The position numbers and the translations under genes were made by a program. A model generated the notes under the pieces. That model was given only the letters and a program-made list of their open reading frames with translations. It ran no database searches and had not been told where the DNA came from. Of a stretch of 64,000 bases of DNA, positions 48,772 to 61,054 are shown piece by piece. Within the stretch, counting starts at the first letter, position 1. Each line of letters starts with the position of its first letter. Origin of the DNA: Hydractinia symbiolongicarpus. Its lineage: Eukaryota; Cnidaria; Hydrozoa; Anthoathecata; Hydractiniidae. The stretch covers positions 21,551,501-21,615,500 of the forward strand of contig NC_079881.1 in NCBI RefSeq assembly GCF_029227915.1, in the 5' to 3' direction.

Positions 48772-49164
48772 ATGCCTAAAAATAGAAATCTGCTGAGCTC
48801 ACGAAGACTGCGTCGAATGCAAGAAAAGCGCAAAAATTCTTGTTTGCTCGCTTCCGGATGGAGAAGAACCCTTTCGTGTAAAGCAGGACACATTATGCAT
48901 CGCCTCTTTTCAACGCAACTGGTCACTTCCGCAGACGGTGGGCATTCTAGGTGTAAATGGCGAATCAGTGGTGGAGACAAAGCGCTCGTTGCGGCACTGG
49001 CCCTTACTCTCACGACGACAACGGACACTTGTCTTAGTTCGGCTATGAATATGAAAACTGTTTAAGTGGCACAAGGGAAAGGCGAGATGGGGACCAAAAT
49101 GCCGTAACCACAAGCAATCGATAACGTTAAAGAAGCACGCGATGGTTGCCGCTCTTGTTGGCTT

Positions 49165-49305
49165 AGCTTTGCGCAGTGGCATTACCATAGCCAATGAGGT
49201 TTAACCGAGGCGTGGTGATTGCTAATTGAAAACTTTTCCCAATATCCCGCATGACGGCGTGAAACATCGCCGGCGTTGCAATATTTGGAGGTTCCCACTG
49301 GGACC
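49165..49305 (+). ncRNA. U4: U4 snRNA, copy 93
   Basis: Consensus RNA, T-type spacer. Confidence 0.95.
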
Positions 49306-49698
49306 ATGCCTAAAAATAGAAATCTGCTGAGCTCACGAAGACTGCGTCGAATGCAAGAAAAGCGCAAAAATTCTTGTTTGCTCGCTTCCGGATGGAGAAG
49401 AACCCTTTCGTGTAAAGCAGGACACATTATGCATCGCCTCTTTTCAACGCAACTGGTCACTTCCGCAGACGGTGGGCATTCTAGGTGTAAATGGCGAATC
49501 AGTGGTGGAGACAAAGCGCTCGTTGCGGCACTGGCCCTTACTCTCACGACGACAACGGACACTTGTCTTAGTTCGGCTATGAATATGAAAACTGTTTAAG
49601 TGGCACAAGGGAAAGGCGAGATGGGGACCAAAATGCCGTAACCACAAGCAATCGATAACGTTAAAGAAGCACGCGATGGTTGCCGCTCTTGTTGGCTT

Positions 49699-49839
49699 AG
49701 CTTTGCGCAGTGGCATTACCATAGCCAATGAGGTTTAACCGAGGCGTGGTGATTGCTAATTGAAAACTTTTCCCAATATCCCGCATGACGGCGTGAAACA
49801 TCGCCGGCGTTGCAATATTTGGAGGTTCCCACTGGGACC
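49699..49839 (+). ncRNA. U4: U4 snRNA, copy 94
   Basis: Consensus RNA, T-type spacer. Confidence 0.95.
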
Positions 49840-50232
49840 ATGCCTAAAAATAGAAATCTGCTGAGCTCACGAAGACTGCGTCGAATGCAAGAAAAGCGCA
49901 AAAATTCTTGTTTGCTCGCTTCCGGATGGAGAAGAACCCTTTCGTGTAAAGCAGGACACATTATGCATCGCCTCTTTTCAACGCAACTGGTCACTTCCGC
50001 AGACGGTGGGCATTCTAGGTGTAAATGGCGAATCAGTGGTGGAGACAAAGCGCTCGTTGCGGCACTGGCCCTTACTCTCACGACGACAACGGACACTTGT
50101 CTTAGTTCGGCTATGAATATGAAAACTGTTTAAGTGGCACAAGGGAAAGGCGAGATGGGGACCAAAATGCCGTAACCACAAGCAATCGATAACGTTAAAG
50201 AAGCACGCGATGGTTGCCGCTCTTGTTGGCTT

Positions 50233-50373
50233 AGCTTTGCGCAGTGGCATTACCATAGCCAATGAGGTTTAACCGAGGCGTGGTGATTGCTAATTGAAAA
50301 CTTTTCCCAATATCCCGCATGACGGCGTGAAACATCGCCGGCGTTGCAATATTTGGAGGTTCCCACTGGGACC
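50233..50373 (+). ncRNA. U4: U4 snRNA, copy 95
   Basis: Consensus RNA, T-type spacer. Confidence 0.95.
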
Positions 50374-50766
50374 ATGCCTAAAAATAGAAATCTGCTGAGC
50401 TCACGAAGACTGCGTCGAATGCAAGAAAAGCGCAAAAATTCTTGTTTGCTCGCTTCCGGATGGAGAAGAACCCTTTCGTGTAAAGCAGGACACATTATGC
50501 ATCGCCTCTTTTCAACGCAACTGGTCACTTCCGCAGACGGTGGGCATTCTAGGTGTAAATGGCGAATCAGTGGTGGAGACAAAGCGCTCGTTGCGGCACT
50601 GGCCCTTACTCTCACGACGACAACGGACACTTGTCTTAGTTCGGCTATGAATATGAAAACTGTTTAAGTGGCACAAGGGAAAGGCGAGATGGGGACCAAA
50701 ATGCCGTAACCACAAGCAATCGATAACGTTAAAGAAGCACGCGATGGTTGCTGCTCTTGTTGGCTT

Positions 50767-50907
50767 AGCTTTGCGCAGTGGCATTACCATAGCCAATGAG
50801 GTTTAACCGAGGCGTGGTGATTGCTAATTGAAAACTTTTCCCAATATCCCGCATGACGGCGTGAAACATCGCCGGCGTTGCAATATTTGGAGGTTCCCAC
50901 TGGGACC
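50767..50907 (+). ncRNA. U4: U4 snRNA, copy 96
   Basis: Consensus RNA. Last C-type spacer of the window; position -15 is T (50752). Confidence 0.95.
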
Positions 50908-51300
50908 ATGCCTAAAAATAGAAATCTGCTGAGCTCACGAAGACTGCGTCGAATGCAAGAAAAGCGCAAAAATTCTTGTTTGCTCGCTTCCGGATGGAGA
51001 AGAACCCTTTCGTGTAAAGCAGGACACATTATGCATCGCCTCTTTTCAACGCAACTGGTCACTTCCGCAGACGGTGGGCATTCTAGGTGTAAATGGCGAA
51101 TCAGTGGTGGAGACAAAGCGCTCGTTGCGGCACCGGCCCTTACTCTCACGACGACAACGGACACTTGTCTTAGTTCGGCTATGAATATGAAAACTGTTTA
51201 AGTGGCACAAGGGAAAGGCGAGATGGGGACCAAAATGCCGTAACCACAAGCAATCGATAACGTTAAAGAAGCACGCGATGGTTGCCGCTCTTGTTGGCTT

Positions 51301-51441
51301 AGCTTTGCGCAGTGGCATTACCATAGCCAATGAGGTTTAACCGAGGCGTGGTGATTGCTAATTGAAAACTTTTCCCAATATCCCGCATGACGGCGTGAAA
51401 CATCGCCGGCGTTGCAATATTTGGAGGTTCCCACTGGGACC
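51301..51441 (+). ncRNA. U4: U4 snRNA, copy 97
   Basis: Consensus RNA, T-type spacer. Confidence 0.95.
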
Positions 51442-51834
51442 ATGCCTAAAAATAGAAATCTGCTGAGCTCACGAAGACTGCGTCGAATGCAAGAAAAGCG
51501 CAAAAATTCTTGTTTGCTCGCTTCCGGATGGAGAAGAACCCTTTCGTGTAAAGCAGGACACATTATGCATCGCCTCTTTTCAACGCAACTGGTCACTTCC
51601 GCAGACGGTGGGCATTCTAGGTGTAAATGGCGAATCAGTGGTGGAGACAAAGCGCTCGTTGCGGCACTGGCCCTTACTCTCACGACGACAACGGACACTT
51701 GTCTTAGTTCGGCTATGAATATGAAAACTGTTTAAGTGGCACAAGGGAAAGGCGAGATGGGGACCAAAATGCCGTAACCACAAGCAATCGATAACGTTAA
51801 AGAAGCACGCGATGGTTGCCGTTCTTGTTGGGTT

Positions 51835-51975
51835 AGCTTTGCGCAGTGGCACTGCCATAGCCAATGAGGTTTAACCGAGGCGTGGTGATTGCTAATTGAA
51901 AACTTTTCCCAATATCCCGCATGACGGCGTGAAACATCGCCGGCGTTGTAATATTTGGAGGTTCTCACTGGGACC
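51835..51975 (+). ncRNA. U4: U4 snRNA, copy 98 (most divergent copy)
   Basis: Four RNA changes: T18C (51852), A20G (51854), C115T (51949) and C131T (51965). A20G leaves G-U with U52, and C131T leaves U-G with G136, so both helices can still form. Positions -13 (T, 51822) and -3 (G, 51832) also differ. T-type spacer. Confidence 0.88.
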
Positions 51976-52368
51976 ATGCCTAAAAATAGAAATCTGCTGA
52001 GCTCACGAAGACTGCGTCGAATGCAAGAAAAGCGCAAAAATTCTTGTTTGCTCGCTTCCGGATGGAGAAGAACCCTTTCGTGTAAAGCAGGACACATTAT
52101 GCATCGCCTCTTTTCAACGCAACTGGTCACTTCCGCAGACGGTGGGCATTCTAGGTGTAAATGGCGAATCAGTGGTGGAGACAAAGCGCTCGTTGCGGCA
52201 CTGGCCCTTACTCTCACGACGACAACGGACACTTGTCTTAGTTCGGCTATGAATATGAAAACTGTTTAAGTGGCACAAGGGAAAGGCGAGATGGGGACCA
52301 AAATGCCGTAACCACAAGCAATCGATAACGTTAAAGAAGCACGCGATGGTTGCCGTTCTTGTTGGCTT

Positions 52369-52509
52369 AGCTTTGCGCAGTGGCATTACCATAGCCAATG
52401 AGGTTTAACCGAGGCGTGGTGATTGCTAATTGAAAACTTTTCCCAATATCCCGCATGACGGCGTGAAACATCGCCGGCGTTGCAATATTTGGAGGTTCCC
52501 ACTGGGACC
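52369..52509 (+). ncRNA. U4: U4 snRNA, copy 99
   Basis: Consensus RNA, T-type spacer. Position -13 is T (52356), and the 3'-box-like element has A to T at 52520 that still fits AAARNNAGA. Confidence 0.94.
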
Positions 52510-52902
52510 ATGCCTAAAATTAGAAATCTGCTGAGCTCACGAAGACTGCGTCGAATGCAAGAAAAGCGCAAAAATTCTTGTTTGCTCGCTTCCGGATGGA
52601 GAAGAACCCTTTCGTGTAAAGCAGGACACATTATGCATCGCCTCTTTTCAACGCAACTGGTCACTTCCGCAGACGGTGGGCATTCTAGGTGTAAATGGCG
52701 AATCAGTGGTGGAGACAAAGCGCTCGTTGCGGCACTGGCCCTTACTCTCACGACGACAACGGACACTTGTCTTAGTTCGGCTATGAATATGAAAACTGTT
52801 TAAGTGGCACAAGGGAAAGGTGAGATGGGGACCAAAATGCCGTAACCACAAGCAATCGATAACGTTAAAGAAGCACGCGATGGTTGCCGTTCTTGTTGGG
52901 TT

Positions 52903-53043
52903 AGATTTGCGCAGTGGCATTACCATAGCCAATGAGGTTTAACCGAGGCGTGGTGATTGCTAATTGAAAACTTTTCCCAATATCCCGCATGACGGCGTGA
53001 AACATCGCCGGCGTTGCAATATTTGGAGGTTCCCACTGGGACC
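52903..53043 (+). ncRNA. U4: U4 snRNA, copy 100 (C3A variant)
   Basis: C3A at 52905 lies at the edge of U4/U6 stem II and would remove a C-G pair. Also -82 (T, 52821), -13 (T, 52890) and -3 (G, 52900). T-type spacer. Confidence 0.89.
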
Positions 53044-53436
53044 ATGCCTAAAAATAGAAATCTGCTGAGCTCACGAAGACTGCGTCGAATGCAAGAAAAG
53101 CGCAAAAATTCTTGTTTGCTCGCTTCCGGATGGAGAAGAACCCTTTCGTGTAAAGCAGGACACATTATGCATCGCCTCTTTTCAACGCAACTGGTCACTT
53201 CCGCAGACGGTGGGCATTCTAGGTGTAAATGGCGAATCAGTGGTGGAGACAAAGCGCTCGTTGCGGCACTGGCCCTTACTCTCACGACGACAACGGACAC
53301 TTGTCTTAGTTCGGCTATGAATATGAAAACTGTTTAAGTGGCACAAGGGAAAGGCGAGATGGGGACCAAAATGCCGTAACCACAAGCAATCGATAACGTT
53401 AAAGAAGCACGCGATGGTTGCCGCTCTTGTTGGCTT

Positions 53437-53577
53437 AGCTTTGCGCAGTGGCATTACCATAGCCAATGAGGTTTAACCGAGGCGTGGTGATTGCTAATTG
53501 AAAACTTTTCCCAATATCCCGCATGACGGCGTGAAACATCGCCGGCGTTGCAATATTTGGAGGTTCCCACTGGGACC
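53437..53577 (+). ncRNA. U4: U4 snRNA, copy 101
   Basis: Consensus RNA, T-type spacer. Confidence 0.95.
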
Positions 53578-53970
53578 ATGCCTAAAAATAGAAATCTGCT
53601 GAGCTCACGAAGACTGCGTCGAATGCAAGAAAAGCGCAAAAATTCTTGTTTGCTCGCTTCCGGATGGAGAAGAACCCTTTCGTGTAAAGCAGGACACATT
53701 ATGCATCGCCTCTTTTCAACGCAACTGGTCACTTCCGCAGACGGTGGGCATTCTAGGTGTAAATGGCGAATCAGTGGTGGAGACAAAGCGCTCGTTGCGG
53801 CACTGGCCCTTACTCTCACGACGACAACGGACACTTGTCTTAGTTCGGCTATGAATATGAAAACTGTTTAAGTGGCACAAGGGAAAGGCGAGATGGGGAC
53901 CAAAATGCCGTAACCACAAGCAATCGATAACGTTAAAGAAGCACGCGATGGTTGCCGCTCTTGTTGGCTT

Positions 53971-54111
53971 AGCTTTGCGCAGTGGCATTACCATAGCCAA
54001 TGAGGTTTAACCGAGGCGTGGTGATTGCTAATTGAAAACTTTTCCCAATATCCCGCATGACGGCGTGAAACATCGCCGGCGTTGCAATATTTGGAGGTTC
54101 CCACTGGGACC
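53971..54111 (+). ncRNA. U4: U4 snRNA, copy 102
   Basis: Consensus RNA, T-type spacer. Confidence 0.95.
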
Positions 54112-54504
54112 ATGCCTAAAAATAGAAATCTGCTGAGCTCACGAAGACTGCGTCGAATGCAAGAAAAGCGCAAAAATTCTTGTTTGCTCGCTTCCGGATG
54201 GAGAAGAACCCTTTCGTGTAAAGCAGGACACATTATGCATCGCCTCTTTTCAACGCAACTGGTCACTTCCGCAGACGGTGGGCATTCTAGGTGTAAATGG
54301 CGAATCAGTGGTGGAGACAAAGCGCTCGTTGCGGCACTGGCCCTTACTCTCACGACGACAACGGACACTTGTCTTAGTTCGGCTATGAATATGAAAACTG
54401 TTTAAGTGGCACAAGGGAAAGGCGAGATGGGGACCAAAATGCCGTAACCACAAGCAATCGATAACGTTAAAGAAGCACGCGATGGTTGCCGCTCTTGTTG
54501 GCTT

Positions 54505-54645
54505 AGCTTTGCGCAGTGGCATTACCATAGCCAATGAGGTTTAACCGAGGCGTGGTGATTGCTAATTGAAAACTTTTCCCAATATCCCGCATGACGGCGT
54601 GAAACATCGCCGGCGTTGCAATATTTGGAGGTTCCCACTGGGACC
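54505..54645 (+). ncRNA. U4: U4 snRNA, copy 103
   Basis: Consensus RNA, T-type spacer. Confidence 0.95.
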
Positions 54646-55038
54646 ATGCCTAAAAATAGAAATCTGCTGAGCTCACGAAGACTGCGTCGAATGCAAGAAA
54701 AGCGCAAAAATTCTTGTTTGCTCGCTTCCGGATGGAGAAGAACCCTTTCGTGTAAAGCAGGACACATTATGCATCGCCTCTTTTCAACGCAACTGGTCAC
54801 TTCCGCAGACGGTGGGCATTCTAGGTGTAAATGGCGAATCAGTGGTGGAGACAAAGCGCTCGTTGCGGCACTGGCCCTTACTCTCACGACGACAACGGAC
54901 ACTTGTCTTAGTTCGGCTATGAATATGAAAACTGTTTAAGTGGCACAAGGGAAAGGCGAGATGGGGACCAAAATGCCGTAACCACAAGCAATCGATAACG
55001 TTAAAGAAGCACGCGATGGTTGCCGCTCTTGTTGGCTT

Positions 55039-55179
55039 AGCTTTGCGCAGTGGCATTACCATAGCCAATGAGGTTTAACCGAGGCGTGGTGATTGCTAAT
55101 TGAAAACTTTTCCCAATATCCCGCATGACGGCGTGAAACATCGCCGGCGTTGCAATATTTGGAGGTTCCCACTGGGACC
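55039..55179 (+). ncRNA. U4: U4 snRNA, copy 104
   Basis: Consensus RNA, T-type spacer with a private G to T at 55476. Confidence 0.95.
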
Positions 55180-55572
55180 ATGCCTAAAAATAGAAATCTG
55201 CTGAGCTCACGAAGACTGCGTCGAATGCAAGAAAAGCGCAAAAATTCTTGTTTGCTCGCTTCCGGATGGAGAAGAACCCTTTCGTGTAAAGCAGGACACA
55301 TTATGCATCGCCTCTTTTCAACGCAACTGGTCACTTCCGCAGACGGTGGGCATTCTAGGTGTAAATGGCGAATCAGTGGTGGAGACAAAGCGCTCGTTGC
55401 GGCACTGGCCCTTACTCTCACGACGACAACGGACACTTGTCTTAGTTCGGCTATGAATATGAAAACTGTTTAAGTTGCACAAGGGAAAGGCGAGATGGGG
55501 ACCAAAATGCCGTAACCACAAGCAATCGATAACGTTAAAGAAGCACGCGATGGTTGCCGCTCTTGTTGGCTT

Positions 55573-55713
55573 AGCTTTGCGCAGTGGCATTACCATAGCC
55601 AATGAGGTTTAACCGAGGCGTGGTGATTGCTAATTGAAAACCTTTCCCAATATCCCGCATGACGGCGTGAAACATCGCCGGCGTTGCAATATTTGGAGAT
55701 TCCCACTGGGACC
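55573..55713 (+). ncRNA. U4: U4 snRNA, copy 105 (T70C, G127A)
   Basis: T70C at 55642 and G127A at 55699. The second breaks pair G127-C140 of the 3' terminal hairpin and is shared with copy 111. T-type spacer. Confidence 0.89.
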
Positions 55714-56106
55714 ATGCCTAAAAATAGAAATCTGCTGAGCTCACGAAGACTGCGTCGAATGCAAGAAAAGCGCAAAAATTCTTGTTTGCTCGCTTCCGGA
55801 TGGAGAAGAACCCTTTCGTGTAAAGCAGGACACATTATGCATCGCCTCTTTTCAACGCAACTGGTCACTTCCGCAGACGGTGGGCATTCTAGGTGTAAAT
55901 GGCGAATCAGTGGTGGAGACAAAGCGCTCGTTGCGGCACTGGCCCTTACTCTCACGACGACAACGGACACTTGTCTTAGTTCGGCTATGAATATGAAAAC
56001 TGTTTAAGTGGCACAAGGGAAAGGCGAGATGGGGACCAAAATGCCGTAACCACAAGCAATCGATAACGTTAAAGAAGCACGCGATGGTTGCCGCTCTTGT
56101 TGGCTT

Positions 56107-56247
56107 AGCTTTGCGCAGTGGCATTACCATAGCCAATGAGGTTTAACCGAGGCGTGGTGATTGCTAATTGAAAACTTTTCCCAATATCCCGCATGACGGC
56201 GTGAAACATCGCCGGCGTTGCAATATTTGGAGGTTCCCACTGGGACC
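56107..56247 (+). ncRNA. U4: U4 snRNA, copy 106
   Basis: Consensus RNA, T-type spacer. Confidence 0.95.
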
Positions 56248-56640
56248 ATGCCTAAAAATAGAAATCTGCTGAGCTCACGAAGACTGCGTCGAATGCAAGA
56301 AAAGCGCAAAAATTCTTGTTTGCTCGCTTCCGGATGGAGAAGAACCCTTTCGTGTAAAGCAGGACACATTATGCATCGCCTCTTTTCAACGCAACTGGTC
56401 ACTTCCGCAGACGGTGGGCATTCTAGGTGTAAATGGCGAATCAGTGGTGGAGACAAAGCGCTCGTTGCGGCACTGGCCCTTACTCTCACGACGACAACGG
56501 ACACTTGTCTTAGTTCGGCTATGAATATGAAAACTGTTTAAGTGGCACAAGGGAAAGGCGAGATGGGGACCAAAATGCCGTAACCACAAGCAATCGATAA
56601 CGTTAAAGAAGCACGCGATGGTTGCCGCTCTTGTTGGCTT

Positions 56641-56781
56641 AGCTTTGCGCAGTGGCATTACCATAGCCAATGAGGTTTAACCGAGGCGTGGTGATTGCTA
56701 ATTGAAAACTTTTCCCAATATCCCGCATGACGGCGTGAAACATCGCCGGCGTTGCAATATTTGGAGGTTCCCACTGGGACC
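56641..56781 (+). ncRNA. U4: U4 snRNA, copy 107
   Basis: Consensus RNA, T-type spacer. Confidence 0.95.
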
Positions 56782-57174
56782 ATGCCTAAAAATAGAAATC
56801 TGCTGAGCTCACGAAGACTGCGTCGAATGCAAGAAAAGCGCAAAAATTCTTGTTTGCTCGCTTCCGGATGGAGAAGAACCCTTTCGTGTAAAGCAGGACA
56901 CATTATGCATCGCCTCTTTTCAACGCAACTGGTCACTTCCGCAGACGGTGGGCATTCTAGGTGTAAATGGCGAATCAGTGGTGGAGACAAAGCGCTCGTT
57001 GCGGCACTGGCCCTTACTCTCACGACGACAACGGACACTTGTCTTAGTTCGGCTATGAATATGAAAACTGTTTAAGTGGCACAAGGGAAAGGCGAGATGG
57101 GGACCAAAATGCCGTAACCACAAGCAATCGATAACGTTAAAGAAGCACGCGATGGTTGCCGCTCTTGTTGGCTT

Positions 57175-57315
57175 AGCTTTGCGCAGTGGCATTACCATAG
57201 CCAATGAGGTTTAACCGAGGCGTGGTGATTGCTAATTGAAAACTTTTCCCAATATCCCGCATGACGGCGTGAAACATCGCCGGCGTTGCAATATTTGGAG
57301 GTTCCCACTGGGACC
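57175..57315 (+). ncRNA. U4: U4 snRNA, copy 108
   Basis: Consensus RNA, T-type spacer. Confidence 0.95.
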
Positions 57316-57708
57316 ATGCCTAAAAATAGAAATCTGCTGAGCTCACGAAGACTGCGTCGAATGCAAGAAAAGCGCAAAAATTCTTGTTTGCTCGCTTCCG
57401 GATGGAGAAGAACCCTTTCGTGTAAAGCAGGACACATTATGCATCGCCTCTTTTCAACGCAACTGGTCACTTCCGCAGACGGTGGGCATTCTAGGTGTAA
57501 ATGGCGAATCAGTGGTGGAGACAAAGCGCTCGTTGCGGCACTGGCCCTTACTCTCACGACGACAACGGACACTTGTCTTAGTTCGGCTATGAATATGAAA
57601 ACTGTTTAAGTGGCACAAGGGAAAGGCGAGATGGGGACCAAAATGCCGTAACCACAAGCAATCGATAACGTTAAAGAAGCACGCGATGGTTGCCGCTCTT
57701 GTTGGCTT

Positions 57709-57849
57709 AGCTTTGCGCAGTGGCATTACCATAGCCAATGAGGTTTAACCGAGGCGTGGTGATTGCTAATTGAAAACTTTTCCCAATATCCCGCATGACG
57801 GCGTGAAACATCGCCGGCGTTGCAATATTTGGAGGTTCCCACTGGGACC
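57709..57849 (+). ncRNA. U4: U4 snRNA, copy 109
   Basis: Consensus RNA, T-type spacer. Confidence 0.95.
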
Positions 57850-58242
57850 ATGCCTAAAAATAGAAATCTGCTGAGCTCACGAAGACTGCGTCGAATGCAA
57901 GAAAAGCGCAAAAATTCTTGTTTGCTCGCTTCCGGATGGAGAAGAACCCTTTCGTGTAAAGCAGGACACATTATGCATCGCCTCTTTTCAACGCAACTGG
58001 TCACTTCCGCAGACGGTGGGCATTCTAGGTGTAAATGGCGAATCAGTGGTGGAGACAAAGCGCTCGTTGCGGCACTGGCCCTTACTCTCACGACGACAAC
58101 GGACACTTGTCTTAGTTCGGCTATGAATATGAAAACTGTTTAAGTGGCACAAGGGAAAGGCGAGATGGGGACCAAAATGCCGTAACCACAAGCAATCGAT
58201 AACGTTAAAGAAGCACGCGATGGTTGCCGCTCTTGTTGGCTT

Positions 58243-58384
58243 AGCTTTGCGCAGTGGCATTACCATAGCCAATGAGGTTTAACCGAGGCGTGGTGATTGC
58301 TAATTGAAAACTTTTCCCCAATATCCCGCATGACGGCGTGAAACATCGCCGGCGTTGCAATATTTGGAGGTTCCCACTGGGACC
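58243..58384 (+). ncRNA. U4: U4 snRNA, copy 110 (one-base insertion)
   Basis: 142 nt: the CCC at nt 74-76 is CCCC (58316-58319). The 3'-box-like element has A to T at 58395, as in copy 99. T-type spacer. From here the 534-bp register is shifted by +1. Confidence 0.89.
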
Positions 58385-58777
58385 ATGCCTAAAATTAGAA
58401 ATCTGCTGAGCTCACGAAGACTGCGTCGAATGCAAGAAAAGCGCAAAAATTCTTGTTTGCTCGCTTCCGGATGGAGAAGAACCCTTTCGTGTAAAGCAGG
58501 ACACATTATGCATCGCCTCTTTTCAACGCAACTGGTCACTTCCGCAGACGGTGGGCATTCTAGGTGTAAATGGCGAATCAGTGGTGGAGACAAAGCGCTC
58601 GTTGCGGCACTGGCCCTTACTCTCACGACGACAACGGACACTTGTCTTAGTTCGGCTATGAATATGAAAACTGTTTAAGTGGCACAAGGGAAAGGCGAGA
58701 TGGGGACCAAAATGCCGTAACCACAAGCAATCGATAACGTTAAAGAAGCACGCGATGGTTGCCGCTCTTGTTGGCTT

Positions 58778-58918
58778 AGCTTTGCGCAGTGGCATTACCA
58801 TAGCCAATGAGGTTTAACCGAGGCGTGGTGATTGCTAATTGAAAACTTTTCCCAATATCCCGCATGACGGCGTGAAACATCGCCGGCGTTGCAATATTTG
58901 GAGATTCCCACTGGGACC
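58778..58918 (+). ncRNA. U4: U4 snRNA, copy 111 (G127A)
   Basis: G127A at 58904 (terminal hairpin pair lost). T-type spacer with A to G at 58974 and G to A at 59097. Confidence 0.89.
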
Positions 58919-59311
58919 ATGCCTAAAAATAGAAATCTGCTGAGCTCACGAAGACTGCGTCGAATGCAAGAAAGGCGCAAAAATTCTTGTTTGCTCGCTT
59001 CCGGATGGAGAAGAACCCTTTCGTGTAAAGCAGGACACATTATGCATCGCCTCTTTTCAACGCAACTGGTCACTTCCGCAGACGGTGGGCATTCTAAGTG
59101 TAAATGGCGAATCAGTGGTGGAGACAAAGCGCTCGTTGCGGCACTGGCCCTTACTCTCACGACGACAACGGACACTTGTCTTAGTTCGGCTATGAATATG
59201 AAAACTGTTTAAGTGGCACAAGGGAAAGGCGAGATGGGGACCAAAATGCCGTAACCACAAGCAATCGATAACGTTAAAGAAGCACGCGATGGTTGCCGCT
59301 CTTGTTGGCTT

Positions 59312-59452
59312 AGCTTTGCGCAGTGGCATTACCATAGCCAATGAGGTTTAACCGAGGCGTGGTGATTGCTAATTGAAAACTTTTCCCAATATCCCGCATG
59401 ACGGCGTGAAACATCGCCGGCGTTGCAATATTTGGAGGTTCCCACTGGGACC
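59312..59452 (+). ncRNA. U4: U4 snRNA, copy 112
   Basis: Consensus RNA, T-type spacer. Confidence 0.95.
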
Positions 59453-59845
59453 ATGCCTAAAAATAGAAATCTGCTGAGCTCACGAAGACTGCGTCGAATG
59501 CAAGAAAAGCGCAAAAATTCTTGTTTGCTCGCTTCCGGATGGAGAAGAACCCTTTCGTGTAAAGCAGGACACATTATGCATCGCCTCTTTTCAACGCAAC
59601 TGGTCACTTCCGCAGACGGTGGGCATTCTAGGTGTAAATGGCGAATCAGTGGTGGAGACAAAGCGCTCGTTGCGGCACTGGCCCTTACTCTCACGACGAC
59701 AACGGACACTTGTCTTAGTTCGGCTATGAATATGAAAACTGTTTAAGTGGCACAAGGGAAAGGCGAGATGGGGACCAAAATGCCGTAACCACAAGCAATC
59801 GATAACGTTAAAGAAGCACGCGATGGTTGCCGTTCTTGTTGGGTT

Positions 59846-59986
59846 AGCTTTGCGCAGTGGCATTACCATAGCCAATGAGGTTTAACCGAGGCGTGGTGAT
59901 TGCTAATTGAAAACTTTTCCCACTATCCCGCATGACGGCGTGAAACATCGCCGGCGTTGCAATATTTGGAGGTTCCCACTGGGACC
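59846..59986 (+). ncRNA. U4: U4 snRNA, copy 113 (A78C)
   Basis: A78C at 59923 at the end of the CCCAAT block. Positions -13 (T, 59833) and -3 (G, 59843) match copies 98 and 100. T-type spacer. Confidence 0.9.
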
Positions 59987-60379
59987 ATGCCTAAAAATAG
60001 AAATCTGCTGAGCTCACGAAGACTGCGTCGAATGCAAGAAAAGCGCAAAAATTCTTGTTTGCTCGCTTCCGGATGGAGAAGAACCCTTTCGTGTAAAGCA
60101 GGACACATTATGCATCGCCTCTTTTCAACGCAACTGGTCACTTCCGCAGACGGTGGGCATTCTAGGTGTAAATGGCGAATCAGTGGTGGAGACAAAGCGC
60201 TCGTTGCGGCACTGGCCCTTACTCTCACGACGACAACGGACACTTGTCTTAGTTCGGCTATGAATATGAAAACTGTTTAAGTGGCACAAGGGAAAGGCGA
60301 GATGGGGACCAAAATGCCGTAACCACAAGCAATCGATAACGTTAAAGAAGCACGCGATGGTTGCCGCTCTTGTTGGCTT

Positions 60380-60520
60380 AGCTTTGCGCAGTGGCATTAC
60401 CATAGCCAATGAGGTTTAACCGAGGCGTGGTGATTGCTAATTGAAAACTTTTCCCAATATCCCGCATGACGGCGTGAAACATCGCCGGCGTTGCAATATT
60501 TGGAGGTTCCCACTGGGACC
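60380..60520 (+). ncRNA. U4: U4 snRNA, copy 114
   Basis: Consensus RNA, T-type spacer. Confidence 0.95.
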
Positions 60521-60913
60521 ATGCCTAAAAATAGAAATCTGCTGAGCTCACGAAGACTGCGTCGAATGCAAGAAAAGCGCAAAAATTCTTGTTTGCTCGC
60601 TTCCGGATGGAGAAGAACCCTTTCGTGTAAAGCAGGACACATTATGCATCGCCTCTTTTCAACGCAACTGGTCACTTCCGCAGACGGTGGGCATTCTAGG
60701 TGTAAATGGCGAATCAGTGGTGGAGACAAAGCGCTCGTTGCGGCACTGGCCCTTACTCTCACGACGACAACGGACACTTGTCTTAGTTCGGCTATGAATA
60801 TGAAAACTGTTTAAGTGGCACAAGGGAAAGGCGAGATGGGGACCAAAATGCCGTAACCACAAGCAATCGATAACGTTAAAGAAGCACGCGATGGTTGCCG
60901 CTCTTGTTGGCTT

Positions 60914-61054
60914 AGCTTTGCGCAGTGGCATTACCATAGCCAATGAGGTTTAACCGAGGCGTGGTGATTGCTAATTGAAAACTTTTCCCAATATCCCGCA
61001 TGACGGCGTGAAACATCGCCGGCGTTGCAATATTTGGAGGTTCCCACTGGGACC
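60914..61054 (+). ncRNA. U4: U4 snRNA, copy 115
   Basis: Consensus RNA, T-type spacer. Confidence 0.95.

Noticed and set aside
51732-52232. Minus-strand ORF of 166 codons, the longest in the window
   Set aside because: It arises only because substitutions in copy 98 and its upstream region extend the 126-codon chance frame. No other unit has it.
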